DNA of 64,000 nt, taken from contig NZ_JAAIXY010000004.1 in NCBI RefSeq assembly GCF_010894455.1, positions 1-64,000 of the forward strand, in the 5' to 3' direction. Position 1 is the stretch's first letter, and each line of letters starts with the position of its first letter. The position numbers and the translations under genes were made by a program. A model generated the notes under the pieces. That model did no database searches. It was not told the DNA's origin and was given only the letters and a program-made list of their open reading frames with translations. Positions 17,202 to 25,380 of the stretch are shown here, in pieces. This DNA is from Myxococcus eversor. Its GTDB lineage: Bacteria > Myxococcota > Myxococcia > Myxococcales > Myxococcaceae.

Positions 17202-18691
17202 TACGCGGTCACCTCCATCGAATCCTTCCACAGATGAATCACCGCATAGGCGCGCCAGGGACGCCAGGCTTCCGCCCGCGCGGTCAGCGCCTTCGCGCTC
17301 ATGCGCGAACCATCATTGGGTACCGCGCGCTGCAGCACCAGGTCGTCGGCGGGGAATGCATCGGGATGGCCCAGTGCGCGCAGCGCGATGTAGTGGGCGG
17401 TCCACGGGCCGATGCCGGGCAACGCGACCCATCGCGCCGTGAAATCGTCCAGCGTGCGCTCCGGCTTGAAGTCGACGTGGCCATCCAGAAGCGCGCGCGC
17501 CATGGTCCGTACGGTCTGCGCACGCGCGCGTGTCAGGCCGATCGCACCCAGGTCGGCGTCGGCCAGGGCATCGGGCGTGGGGAAGATGTGGTCGAGTCCA
17601 GGCGCGAGGGGTGTGGGCAGTGGCTGACCGAAGTGATGCGAAAGTCGCGTCGCCAGTGTGCGTGCGCCGGCGACGCTGATCTGTTGGCCGATGATCGCGC
17701 GCACCGCGATCTCGAATCCGTCCCAGCCGCTGGGAACGCGCAGTCCCGCGCGCTGCTTCAGCAACGGACGCAGCCGCGCATCGGCGCCGAGCGCTTCGAT
17801 GATGGTCCGCGGATCCGCGTCGAGATCGAACATGCGTCGCAGCCGATGGACGATCTCCAGCATCTGCGAAGGGCGCGCGCCGTGCAGTTCGAGCCGCAGG
17901 GCATGGTCGTCCGCCAGGCGATGCGATGCGGGCCATTGCGAAACACGCAGCCAGCCCGGCGCATCGCTCGAGCCGATCACTCGCGAGTAACTCGTGGCAT
18001 CCACCACTTCGACACCGGGCAGCGCGCGCCCGCGCAGGAAATCGAGCATCGCGACGAAGTCGTAGGGTGGGCGATAAACCAGGCGCAGCGTCAAGGTCTC
18101 GCCGGGAACTTCGACTCGTTGCTTGCGCAGGTCGCGCGGAGCCATCCGATAGGCTTGGAGGAAGGCGGCGTTGAAGCGGCGCAGGCTGCCGAAACCGGCC
18201 GCAAGCGCGACTTCGGTGATCGGCATCGCCGTTTCCGTCAGCAACTGTTTGGCGAACAACAAGCGCCGCGTGCCATGCACCCCCGTTGGCGACACGCCGA
18301 GGCGTTCGACGAACAGCCGACGCAATTGGCGTTCGCCGATGTCGACGCGTTCGGCGAGCGCCGACAGTGGCTGTTCGTCGAGAACGCCTTGTTCGATCAG
18401 TTTCAAAGCGCGCGCCAACAGCGCATCACCACGACGCCATGCGCCGTCGCCGGGTGACAGTTCCGGGCGACATCGCAGGCAAGGCCGGTAGCCGCCGGCT
18501 TCCGCGGCGGCTGCGCTGGCGTAATACGTGAAGCGCTTGGCCGTCGGCGCCGGACAGACGGGGCGGCAATAGATTTTGGTGCTGGTGACCGCGGTAAAAA
18601 ACAGCCCGTCGAAACGTGGGTCGCGGGTGAGTCGCGCCTGCTCACAGGTGTGCGCGTCAGGGATCGCAGTGGCGTTGGCAAGCGTCGACAT
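17201..18691 (-). CDS. Ada-type regulator fused to AlkA 3-methyladenine DNA glycosylase
   Basis: A 496-residue fusion. Residues 20-75: Ada metal-binding methyl-phosphotriester domain with the four cysteines of YCRPVCPAP and CLRCRPE. Residues 85-185: AraC-type double helix-turn-helix. Residues 200-495: AlkA glycosylase with the AlkA_N fold, the helix-hairpin-helix LPGIGPWTAHYIALRAL and the catalytic aspartate in FPADDLVL. It would sense methyl-phosphotriesters, activate transcription and excise alkylated bases. It lacks the PCHRV domain, which the adjacent ogt gene supplies, so together they make a full adaptive response. The cassette lies between 18-bp direct repeats (16621 and 18809). Confidence 0.92.
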   Translation of the reverse strand: MSTLANATAIPDAHTCEQARLTRDPRFDGLFFTAVTSTKIYCRPVCPAPTAKRFTYYASAAAAEAGGYRPCLRCRPELSPGDGAWRRGDALLARALKLIEQGVLDEQPLSALAERVDIGERQLRRLFVERLGVSPTGVHGTRRLLFAKQLLTETAMPITEVALAAGFGSLRRFNAAFLQAYRMAPRDLRKQRVEVPGETLTLRLVYRPPYDFVAMLDFLRGRALPGVEVVDATSYSRVIGSSDAPGWLRVSQWPASHRLADDHALRLELHGARPSQMLEIVHRLRRMFDLDADPRTIIEALGADARLRPLLKQRAGLRVPSGWDGFEIAVRAIIGQQISVAGARTLATRLSHHFGQPLPTPLAPGLDHIFPTPDALADADLGAIGLTRARAQTVRTMARALLDGHVDFKPERTLDDFTARWVALPGIGPWTAHYIALRALGHPDAFPADDLVLQRAVPNDGSRMSAKALTARAEAWRPWRAYAVIHLWKDSMEVTA

Positions 18692-18808
18692 AAGTGCAGG
18701 CTAGCACCGCGCCGGGAGGCGGACTCGCCGGATTCGGACATCGTCATGAATGTCCGGTTCGTTCAGCGATTTTGTTCAGCCGACGCCGCTCAACCGGTCA
18801 CTTCAGCG

Positions 18809-18852
18809 CGCGCATCAGAGGGACGGGGGCGCTGTTGAGAGGGAGGGGCAGA
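18809..18852 (+). repeat. IS91-like terminus fragment and right copy of the 18-bp repeat
   Basis: Starts with the 18-bp repeat that matches 16621-16638. It continues as GGCGCTGTTGAGAGGGAGGGG, as in the termini of copies A and C. Only about 44 bp of the mobile element remain. It lies just right of the alkylation-repair pair and left of a broken TIGR02996 fragment. Confidence 0.55.
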
Positions 18853-18860
18853 AGGGTGCC

Positions 18861-19004
18861 GCGGGATTCCTCGAGTGGCTCACCCATCCGCATCTGGGCG
18901 GCGTGACGCGGATGCTCGGCGGAGGTGGATTGGGCGCTCGCGTTGGCGGGCGTGTCGCTGCCTGTGCGGAGGCTGGAAATCGTCAGGCGGTATACGCTGG
19001 CGAC
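18861..19004 (+). pseudogene. 3' fragment of a TIGR02996 paralog
   Basis: In frame with the downstream gene, EWLTHPHLGGVTRM matches QWLAHPHLRGVTRM of the intact protein at 19005-20486. After a +1 shift the match continues as EVDWALALAGVSLPVRRLEI against VELYWARLMGQPPSVSRLEL. So this is the frameshifted remains of another family member, cut at its left by the IS91-like terminus. Confidence 0.6.
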
Positions 19005-20486
19005 GTGAACGAGGCCCTGCACAGCTACTTGGAGCGCGCGGCGGAGTCCTTCGAGCGGAAGGAGGAGGAAGAGGCCTTCGGCGCGGTGATGGATGCGTGG
19101 CGCGAGTGTCGCGCGAGCGAGCTGGTCTTGTTCGCCCAGCAGTTCGAGGCGCGACTCGACTCGACGCATGCGGGGCGGGAGGGGGAGTACGCGCAGGCTC
19201 GTCACGCGGCGCGGGACCTGGCTCGCGGGCTGGGGGCGCAGGGGCAGCCGCGCGAGGTGGAGGCGCAGCTCGATGCCCTGCTCGACTGCCTGCCCGACCC
19301 CCGGTTCATCCCCGGGTTGCTCGCCATCGCGAGCCTCCCCTCGGCGGAGGAGCCTCAGCGGGTGTCGAGGCTGTGCGCGGCGCTCCGGCACGTGGGGCCG
19401 CCCTTCGACGTCGAGCCCCTCGATGGACTGTATGAGCGGATGAGGCCGGAGTCTTGGGCCTCGGCCGCGCGGCTGTCTTTCGTCATCAGCCTGGGGCGTG
19501 ACTGGGTGCCGCGGGAACTCGACGCGAAGGCGCGGGAGCTGCTCGCGGCGCTGTGGGAGGCCATGCGTGTTCGCGCGGATAAGGAGTCGCGAAACGTCAG
19601 CATCCGGGAGCAGTGGTTGCCCCGTGTCTATGCCAACCCCGAGGACGACGACGTGCGGCTGGTGATGGCGGACCAGTTGCTGGAGACGGGCGACCCCCTG
19701 GGCGAGTTCATCGCGCTCCAGTGCTCTCCCATTCCGGACGAGAAGCGCATCGACGCGTTGCTCGCGACGCACCTCCGGAGCTGGGAGATGCCGCTAGGTG
19801 ACCACATCGATAGTGGGGCGACCCGCTTCGAGCGGGGCTTTCCCGTGGCGGTGCGGATGGCGAGGGAGGCGGCCTCCCTGATTCTCCCCGAGCCGGGACC
19901 GGCCTGGAGCACGGTGCGGGAGATCGACTGGGCGGCGGTAGCCTGGTCGGTGGTTCATGCGCAGTGGCTCGCGCATCCGCATCTTCGGGGCGTGACGCGG
20001 ATGCGACGGGTGGAGCTGTACTGGGCCCGGTTGATGGGGCAGCCGCCTTCCGTCAGTCGGCTGGAGCTGTGGGGGTCTGTCGCGATCGAAGCGGTCGGCA
20101 CGCCCGCGCTGGGGGATGTGTTCGACAGGCTGGCCCTGTGGCCGAACCTGTCGTGGCTGGAGGTGCGCGCCGGGCACGCGTCGGACGTGAGTCTGTGCGC
20201 GAGCTCCACGCTGGCGACGAAGCTGGAGCGCTTCGATGTCACCCTTCCGGGCGTCTGGACGCTCACGGTTCGCCCGGGCGACGAGGTGCCCATCGAGGCG
20301 ATGCTGGTGAGCGCCCGGGCTGTCGAGTCGTTCGCGAGGCTCCTTTCCGCGGCGGAGGGTTTTGGGACTCGGGGCCTGCGGGTGCGCTGTCATCCCGCGG
20401 TCGACGCCGCGAGCATCAATGACCTGCGGTGGGCCACGTCTGGCTTCTCCCACGTCGAATGGGTGAGCGTGTCCGCCTTGCTGTAG
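19005..20486 (+). CDS. TIGR02996 domain-containing protein
   Basis: A 493-residue protein from a GTG at 19005; the frame stays open upstream but that part is a paralog fragment and an insertion-sequence terminus. The centre carries VYANPEDDDVRLVMADQLLETGDPLGEFIALQC, here split as VYANPEDDDVRL and VMADQLLETGDPLGEF, the TIGR02996 signature found in large numbers of myxobacterial and planctomycete proteins. The N-terminus is helical and charged; the C-terminal half resembles leucine-rich-repeat-like strands (SRLELWG, WPNLSWLEVR, LERFDV). No signal peptide. Function of the family is unknown. Broken relatives lie directly on both sides, indicating a local family expansion. Confidence 0.85.
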   Translation: MNEALHSYLERAAESFERKEEEEAFGAVMDAWRECRASELVLFAQQFEARLDSTHAGREGEYAQARHAARDLARGLGAQGQPREVEAQLDALLDCLPDPRFIPGLLAIASLPSAEEPQRVSRLCAALRHVGPPFDVEPLDGLYERMRPESWASAARLSFVISLGRDWVPRELDAKARELLAALWEAMRVRADKESRNVSIREQWLPRVYANPEDDDVRLVMADQLLETGDPLGEFIALQCSPIPDEKRIDALLATHLRSWEMPLGDHIDSGATRFERGFPVAVRMAREAASLILPEPGPAWSTVREIDWAAVAWSVVHAQWLAHPHLRGVTRMRRVELYWARLMGQPPSVSRLELWGSVAIEAVGTPALGDVFDRLALWPNLSWLEVRAGHASDVSLCASSTLATKLERFDVTLPGVWTLTVRPGDEVPIEAMLVSARAVESFARLLSAAEGFGTRGLRVRCHPAVDAASINDLRWATSGFSHVEWVSVSALL

Positions 20487-20495
20487 AATGGCGAC

Positions 20496-20729
20496 GTGGA
20501 TGACATCGCGTACGCTCACCTGGAGCGCGCCGCGGACGCCTTTGCCCGGCACGACGAAGCGCAGACGCTCGCCGAACTGTTGGCAGCCTGGCGGGCGTGC
20601 CACTCACCGGCCCTGGTCAGGATTTGTGACGAGGTCGAGAGGCGCTCGGTCGCGATGCGCATCGCCGTGGATGCCGACGCCGGGCCACTGAGGCCAGTCC
20701 CGTGTGCCCGTCGAAGCCTCGGCGCATGA
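20496..20729 (+). pseudogene. Truncated TIGR02996 paralog (N-terminal part only)
   Basis: Starts at a GTG in the same context as the intact neighbour (GGCGACGTG) and encodes HLERAADAFARHDEAQTL, parallel to YLERAAESFERKEEEEAF. After about 70 residues similarity ends. The stop codon, TGA at 20727, is supplied by the GGCGCATGAGAGG terminus of IS91-like copy D. The gene was evidently cut by that element. Confidence 0.65.
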
Positions 20730-20869
20730 GAGGAAAGGAGGTGCTGTAGAGGGGGAGGGCCCCTTCACGTAAGCCAAGACCCTTGAGCCTGCCTCCACAC
20801 TTCACGCAGACGAACACGTCGAAGTCGAACGTCCTGCTGAGCAACTCGGCGTAAGTCCAATCGCGGTGT
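20721..20869 (-). mobile_element. IS91-like transposase remnant, copy D (internally deleted)
   Basis: The minus strand encodes DWTYAELLSRTFDFDV and then FVCVKCGGRLKGLG, the AELLxRTFxxDVxxCxxCGG tail of IS91-type transposases. It then jumps directly to the conserved terminus ending at 20721; the stretch present between these parts in copies A and C is missing. Confidence 0.65.
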
Positions 20870-21183
20870 CCTCTCTTTCATCCGTTCCTTCCTGGCCGCT
20901 GCCTCAAGCCCCGCGCTCGCCTCCTCCTCATCTGCTTGAGGGAGCACGGGAGGACGCCATCGCCGCGCGAATCCCTCGCGGCGACGTGTTGGTGTTGGGA
21001 GAGGTCATGCAGATGTCGCTGGATGTAGCCGTTGGTCGTCCATGTCTGGGAATGCCGCGATTCGCGACCAGCCTGCATGGGTCGGTGCGTATTCGGTTCG
21101 AGGCGCCGTCACCGTCAATTGCGTGGGGTCGGCCGCCTTGAGTGGATGACGTTCAACGTGTGGCACATCCAGGGAGAAGACAA
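20870..21183. other. Spacer without recognisable gene
   Basis: No frame of either strand has convincing codon bias or a ribosome site, apart from AGGGAGAAGACAA directly before the lipoprotein start at 21184. It may contain further decayed mobile-element sequence continuing from copy D, but I cannot identify it. Confidence 0.4.
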
Positions 21184-21429
21184 ATGCGAGGATTCATTGC
21201 GGTGCTGGTGGCGGTGGGGGCGTTGATGACTGGCTGCGGAGGGGTGGAGGCCGACGCGACGGAGGCGGACCTCCGGACGGAAGACTCGGGTGACAAGAGC
21301 GCACAGGTCGTCCACTGCTCTACCTGCACCCTCGCGTACAACCGGTGCCACACTGCCGCCAATGGCGACCCGGCGAAGGAAGCTGTGTGTTCCGACACCT
21401 TGGTGGACTGTCTGGCCATCTGCACCTGA
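21184..21429 (+). CDS. Small Cys-rich lipoprotein
   Basis: An 81-residue lipoprotein: a basic N-terminus, a hydrophobic stretch and the lipobox LMTGC, then an acidic linker and a C-terminal domain with six cysteines (HCSTCTLAYNRC, VCSDTLVDC and AIC). The paired cysteines suggest a disulfide-bonded extracytoplasmic mini-domain. The ATG at 21184 has AGGGAGA at suitable spacing; a longer frame upstream lacks this. It is similar in design to the two lipoproteins at 26.8-27.4 kb, though not clearly homologous. Function unknown. Confidence 0.8.
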   Translation: MRGFIAVLVAVGALMTGCGGVEADATEADLRTEDSGDKSAQVVHCSTCTLAYNRCHTAANGDPAKEAVCSDTLVDCLAICT

Positions 21430-21552
21430 CCGTCGCTCACGAGGCTCGAAGGGTGCGGCCGTGCTGCTCAGGCGGTCGCACCCTGGAGGTGGCTCGTGCG
21501 GGCTGATGGCCGCATCAGGTCGGCGCTTCCCGCACCATAGGGAGGGGGGCGC

Positions 21553-21738
21553 CAGTTCAGCGATGAGGCTGTGCGTGTAGCCCTCCAGCGCCTTGGGCAG
21601 GGCAACGCCCGCCGGGCGCTCCACGAGAGCTTCGGCATCCTCCTCGGACATGGTCTGAAACAGGGTCAGGGGAACTCTCTGGCCAGGGAATGCCCGAGCC
21701 TCACCGTGCGGCGCTTCGCCCAGGACGGACAGGAGCAT
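21553..21738 (-). pseudogene. Possible gene remnant with good ribosome site
   Basis: From an ATG at 21738, preceded by CCAGGAGCG, about 62 codons have proper codon bias (LSVLGEAPHGEARAFP, TMSEEDAEALVERPAGVALP, KALEGYTHSLIAELA). Beyond 21553 the frame loses coding character and overlaps the lipoprotein antisense. It may be the 5' part of a broken gene or a short real gene with a sequence error. Not recognised. Confidence 0.3.
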
Positions 21739-21780
21739 GTGTCTCGCTCCTGGCGCCAGTCCGTGGTGTAACGGCCCGCC

Positions 21781-23919
21781 TCAGCTTCTCGAAACGGGAA
21801 CGGAGCGCGGCAGCCACACGGTGAACGTGGTTCCTTCCTCCTGGCTGGAGCGGGCCTCGATGTGCCCCCCGTGCGCGCGAGCGATCTCCTGGGCGATGAA
21901 GAGCCCCAGCCCAAGGCCGGACGTCGGATGCCCCTTGTCCGTCGCCCTCCTGAAGGGCTCGAAGAGGTGCGGGAGCAGGTCCGAGGGAATCGCCGGGCCT
22001 TCGTTGTGAATCTCCACGCACACCTGCTCTCCCTCGTCGCGCAGCACGAAGTCCACGGGAGTGTCCACGGGGCTGTAGTCCAACGCGTTCTTGCCCAGGT
22101 TGCCGAGGAGCTGCGTGAGCCGGTCGGCGTCCCACTCGCCCTGGAAGTGGCCCTCGTGGACGCTCATCCGGAGCGCCCGCTGCGGATGGCCGATCTCCAG
22201 CTCCTCCCTGACTTGTTGACAGAGGGCGCGCAGATTGGCGGGGCGGGGGCTGATGGGGATGCCTCCTCCCAGCCGCCCGCGCGTGAAGTCGAGCAGGTCG
22301 GAGATCATCCGCCCCATGCGCTCCGCGCTGAGCGCGATGCGGCGCACGGCTGTCAGGTGCTTCGGGATGATTTCCTCCGAACGCATCAGCGCGTTGACGG
22401 ACAAGAGGATGGCGCCGAGCGGACTGCGCAAATCATGGGAGACGATGCCGAGGAATCGCTCGCGGAACTCGGCCGTCTGCCGCAGCTCCTCCTCGATGCG
22501 CTTGCGCTCGGTGATGTCGGTGTTGACGGCGACCGCCCCGATGATGTCGTCCCCGATGCACACCGGGGCGGCGGCGCAGCGCACCACCACGTCCTGGCCC
22601 GTCAGCAGGTGGCGTGCACGGACCTCCTGGGTGGTGGCCTTCCCCCGGAAGGCTCGCATGAAGGGCTCCTCCTCGGGCGTGAGCCGGTGGCCGTCCTCGG
22701 CGGAGTGGTTCCGCAGCCGCTCTCCCAGGCTGGCGACGTTCTGGTTCAACTCCTCCAGGGACTGGAAGCCGAGCATCTCCAACGCGGGGCCGTTGGCCAG
22801 CTTGATGCCGGTGGCATCGCCCACGTACAGGGCATCCGGGATGGCCTGGAGGATGGCCTGAAGGATGGCCGCGTCACGGGTCATCTCCTCCGCGGTGCGC
22901 GTGCGCTCGGAGAACAGCCGCTCCTGGGTGGCGCGCAGCGTCTCGGTGGCGAGGGCCTCCCTCCGCCGGCGCGAGTGCACCCGCTCCGTCACGTCCGAGG
23001 CGACGACGATGACGGCCTCCACCGGACCCTGGGCGTCGCGGACGGGCTCGTAGACGAAGTCGAAGTACACCTCCTCGAGGGCTCCGCCTCCCTGGCGCAT
23101 CAGCCGGGCCGGGACCTCCCGGCCGACGTAGGGACTCCCCGTGGCGAGCGCTCCATCCAGGAGCGTCTCGAAGCCCTGGCCCACGACCTCGGAGAGCGCC
23201 TCGAAGAGAGGCTTGCCCAGCACCTGCTCGGGACTTCGGCCCCAGATGCGGCACATGTGGGGATTGGCCAGCTCGATGACGTAGCGGGGGCCGCGGAAGA
23301 TGGCGATGCCCGTGGGCGCCTGCATGAAGACCGTCTGGAGCCATTCCCGCTGGCGCTCGGCCTCCGTGCGTGCCTGGGTGGCCAGTGTCAGGGACTCGTT
23401 TCGCGCACGCACCGCCTCGCGCAGCTCCTGGTTGGCGGCCTGGAGCTCCTGGGCCCGACGCGGCGATTCCCCTTCCATTTCCGCGGTGCGCCCCAGGAGG
23501 GCCGCCGTGTGCTCGCGAGACAGGCGCACGAAGTCGGTCACGTCCTCCAACCGGTGGAGGACGTAGCGCACCTCGCCCTCGGGGGAGAGGACGGGGGTGT
23601 TGAGGGGACGCCAGTAGCGCTCCTCGAAGCCGCCGCCTTCGGCCTCGGGTCGCTGGAGGTCGTGCTTCTGCACGGCCATGGTGTCCGGCGCGCGCGTGGT
23701 CAGGGCCCGCTCCAGCGAGGCGCGCAGGTCGCGGACACCGGCGGCATGCGCGTCATCCAGGCGGTGGCCGAGGAGGCCCTCGCGCGTCGTCCTGGTGGCG
23801 CGCAGGTAGGCGTCGCTCACCGCCACGAGGGTGAAGTCCGCGTCCGGCAGGATGGCGAGGTATGCGCCCGGGAGCTGCTCGAAGAGCTGCTGGAAGTCGG
23901 GAGGATGGGACGGAGGCAT
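21781..23919 (-). CDS. Multi-PAS sensor histidine kinase
   Basis: A 712-residue soluble hybrid-free kinase. Three PAS domains (about 15-130, 205-325 and 350-475); the first two are joined by a coiled coil rich in Glu and Arg around 140-200 and the second is followed by a long linker helix. HisKA has the phospho-accepting histidine in IVSHDLRSPLGA near 490; HATPase follows with N-box NLGKNALDYS, GPAIPSDLLPHLFEPF and GLGLGLFIAQEI. No membrane segment, so it senses an internal cue. No response regulator is adjacent, an orphan arrangement common in myxobacteria. The ATG at 23919 was chosen at the start of the first PAS; upstream frame continuation looks non-coding. Confidence 0.9.
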   Translation of the reverse strand: MPPSHPPDFQQLFEQLPGAYLAILPDADFTLVAVSDAYLRATRTTREGLLGHRLDDAHAAGVRDLRASLERALTTRAPDTMAVQKHDLQRPEAEGGGFEERYWRPLNTPVLSPEGEVRYVLHRLEDVTDFVRLSREHTAALLGRTAEMEGESPRRAQELQAANQELREAVRARNESLTLATQARTEAERQREWLQTVFMQAPTGIAIFRGPRYVIELANPHMCRIWGRSPEQVLGKPLFEALSEVVGQGFETLLDGALATGSPYVGREVPARLMRQGGGALEEVYFDFVYEPVRDAQGPVEAVIVVASDVTERVHSRRRREALATETLRATQERLFSERTRTAEEMTRDAAILQAILQAIPDALYVGDATGIKLANGPALEMLGFQSLEELNQNVASLGERLRNHSAEDGHRLTPEEEPFMRAFRGKATTQEVRARHLLTGQDVVVRCAAAPVCIGDDIIGAVAVNTDITERKRIEEELRQTAEFRERFLGIVSHDLRSPLGAILLSVNALMRSEEIIPKHLTAVRRIALSAERMGRMISDLLDFTRGRLGGGIPISPRPANLRALCQQVREELEIGHPQRALRMSVHEGHFQGEWDADRLTQLLGNLGKNALDYSPVDTPVDFVLRDEGEQVCVEIHNEGPAIPSDLLPHLFEPFRRATDKGHPTSGLGLGLFIAQEIARAHGGHIEARSSQEEGTTFTVWLPRSVPVSRS

Positions 23920-24049
23920 GGCGAATGTGAGCCAGCTTGTCCTGGTGAACTCACGGCGGTGAACCGCGACCACGGGGCCGTGGGCCGCAGCGTTCCCAGG
24001 CGGACGGTCCACGGCTCATCGCCGCTCCGCTCGTGGGGGATGACTGCTG

Positions 24050-24061
24050 TCAGGGCCCTGA
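24050..24061. promoter_or_regulatory. Perfect 12-bp palindrome between kinase and divergent gene
   Basis: TCAGGGCCCTGA is fully self-complementary and lies in the 318-bp divergent region between the sensor kinase (start 23919) and the gene at 24238. It could be an operator, but one palindrome of this GC content may also arise by chance. Confidence 0.25.
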
Positions 24062-24160
24062 TGACCGCAGACATCAGGACTCGCTCCTGGCCTTGCGAGT
24101 CCCTGCCTCCAACCCATTGAAATCAGGGAGGCGGCTTGGCCACATCGGGCCACTTGAGCG

Positions 24161-24176
24161 TGGCATGTCGGGTGCA
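24161..24176 (+). promoter_or_regulatory. Sigma-54-type -24/-12 promoter
   Basis: TGGCAT-GTCGG-GTGCA fits the TGGCAC-N5-TTGCA consensus with exact GG-N10-GC spacing and only two mismatches outside the invariant dinucleotides. It lies 62 bp before the ATG at 24238, so the transcript would have a leader of roughly 50 nt. Confidence 0.5.
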
Positions 24177-24237
24177 ATCAGACAGGACATCGCCGCACTG
24201 ACCGACCCCACCCGCCGCACTGCTTGAGGAGCCTCCC

Positions 24238-25380
24238 ATGCGTAGCCGCCGCCTCGGTTCGTCCCCCTCCCGTTCCTCGACCTTCTCCTCCTCCACGGCG
24301 TCCAAGCCGAAGCCGCCCGCGCGAGCCAACACGCTGCCCGCCTCGTCGCCGTCTTCGCAGACGCTGAAGCCCTCGCAGACGAAGCCCGTCGCGAGCACGC
24401 CGACGGCGCCGGAGTCCAAGCCGGTGAAGCACCCGGGCATGCCCGAGGGAGGCCCGTCCTACAGCCCCTGGGAGAAGACGACGGGCCAGGCCTCGGACAT
24501 CATGGTGAGCGGAGGAGACAACAAGCTGACGGCGCCCGCGGGAGCGAAGCAGAACACGCTCGTGGACAGGCCGGGCCGGCCCTTCGAGCGGGACACCTAC
24601 GGCGGCGGCAAGCTGAGCGGCAACGTGGGTTCGATGCAGGCGTCCACGACGAGCTACAGCGGCAATGGCGTGCGCTACAACTCGGCGCAGGCCGAGGTGA
24701 ATGGGCCGAGCGCCGCGTACGAGTTGCAGAAGACGCACGAGGGCCGGTTCGGCACGACGAGCGGCCAGCTCACCGCGGACGCCACCAGCTTCAAGGGCCA
24801 GGCACAGGCGGGGTATTCGCTGGACAGGAACTCTCACGCGTATACCGGAGCGCTGACGGCGAAGGCGGAGACGGGCGTGGGCGTGGGGGCGAGCGCGAGC
24901 CACGACTTCAACCGGCACGTGGGCGGTTACGTGAAGGGCGAGGGAAGGGCCTCCGCCAATGCCTACGCGGAAGGCGTGGCGAGCCTGGACCCGAAGACGG
25001 CGACGGCGATGCTCTCGGGGCAGGTGGGCGCGTCGGCGACGGCGGGAGCGTACGGCACGGCGGGCGGGCACCTGGGCCGTTTGCACGGCTCCGTCACGGG
25101 AGGCGTGGTGGCGGGAGCGGCGGCGCAGGCGGGCGGCAAGGTGGGGCTGGAGAATGGCTTCTTCAAGACGGCCGCGGACGTGAATGCCGCGGCGGGCGTG
25201 GGCACCCACCTGAAGTCGGACGTGGCGGTGGACCTGCGTCACCACATCAAGCCGGGAATCGCGTCGGGCCTGCGTCCCAGCCTCGCTGGTGCCACGAGCG
25301 TGGCGTCGCCGGCGAGCACCATCCAGCCGGAGAAGTCGCGCATGGAGAACTTCTTCGCCAAGGCCTTCCACACGACCTGA
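24238..25380 (+). CDS. Ser/Pro-rich plus Gly/Ala-rich protein of unknown function
   Basis: A 380-residue protein with GAGGAG just before the ATG. Residues 1-65 are a disordered Ser/Pro/Lys/Thr tract. Residues 75-330 are a low-complexity body of short repeated Gly-Ala-Ser strands or helices (GVGVGASASHDF, AYGTAGGHLGRLHGSVTGG, GAAAQAGGKVGL) with no charged clusters. A short basic-acidic tail follows (KSRMENFFAKAFH). No Sec signal. Composition recalls secreted structural or pore-forming bacteriocin-like proteins, but nothing identifies it. A good sigma-54 promoter precedes it, suggesting developmental or stress control. Confidence 0.75.
   Translation: MRSRRLGSSPSRSSTFSSSTASKPKPPARANTLPASSPSSQTLKPSQTKPVASTPTAPESKPVKHPGMPEGGPSYSPWEKTTGQASDIMVSGGDNKLTAPAGAKQNTLVDRPGRPFERDTYGGGKLSGNVGSMQASTTSYSGNGVRYNSAQAEVNGPSAAYELQKTHEGRFGTTSGQLTADATSFKGQAQAGYSLDRNSHAYTGALTAKAETGVGVGASASHDFNRHVGGYVKGEGRASANAYAEGVASLDPKTATAMLSGQVGASATAGAYGTAGGHLGRLHGSVTGGVVAGAAAQAGGKVGLENGFFKTAADVNAAAGVGTHLKSDVAVDLRHHIKPGIASGLRPSLAGATSVASPASTIQPEKSRMENFFAKAFHTT

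Noticed and set aside
20866..21141. Plus-strand 91-codon frame after IS91-like copy D
   Set aside because: No ribosome site, mixed codon bias, and it starts at the decayed transposase edge.
21115..21552. Extension of the minus-strand frame through the lipoprotein gene
   Set aside because: The plus-strand lipoprotein has a ribosome site, lipobox and paired cysteines; the antisense part lacks coding bias.
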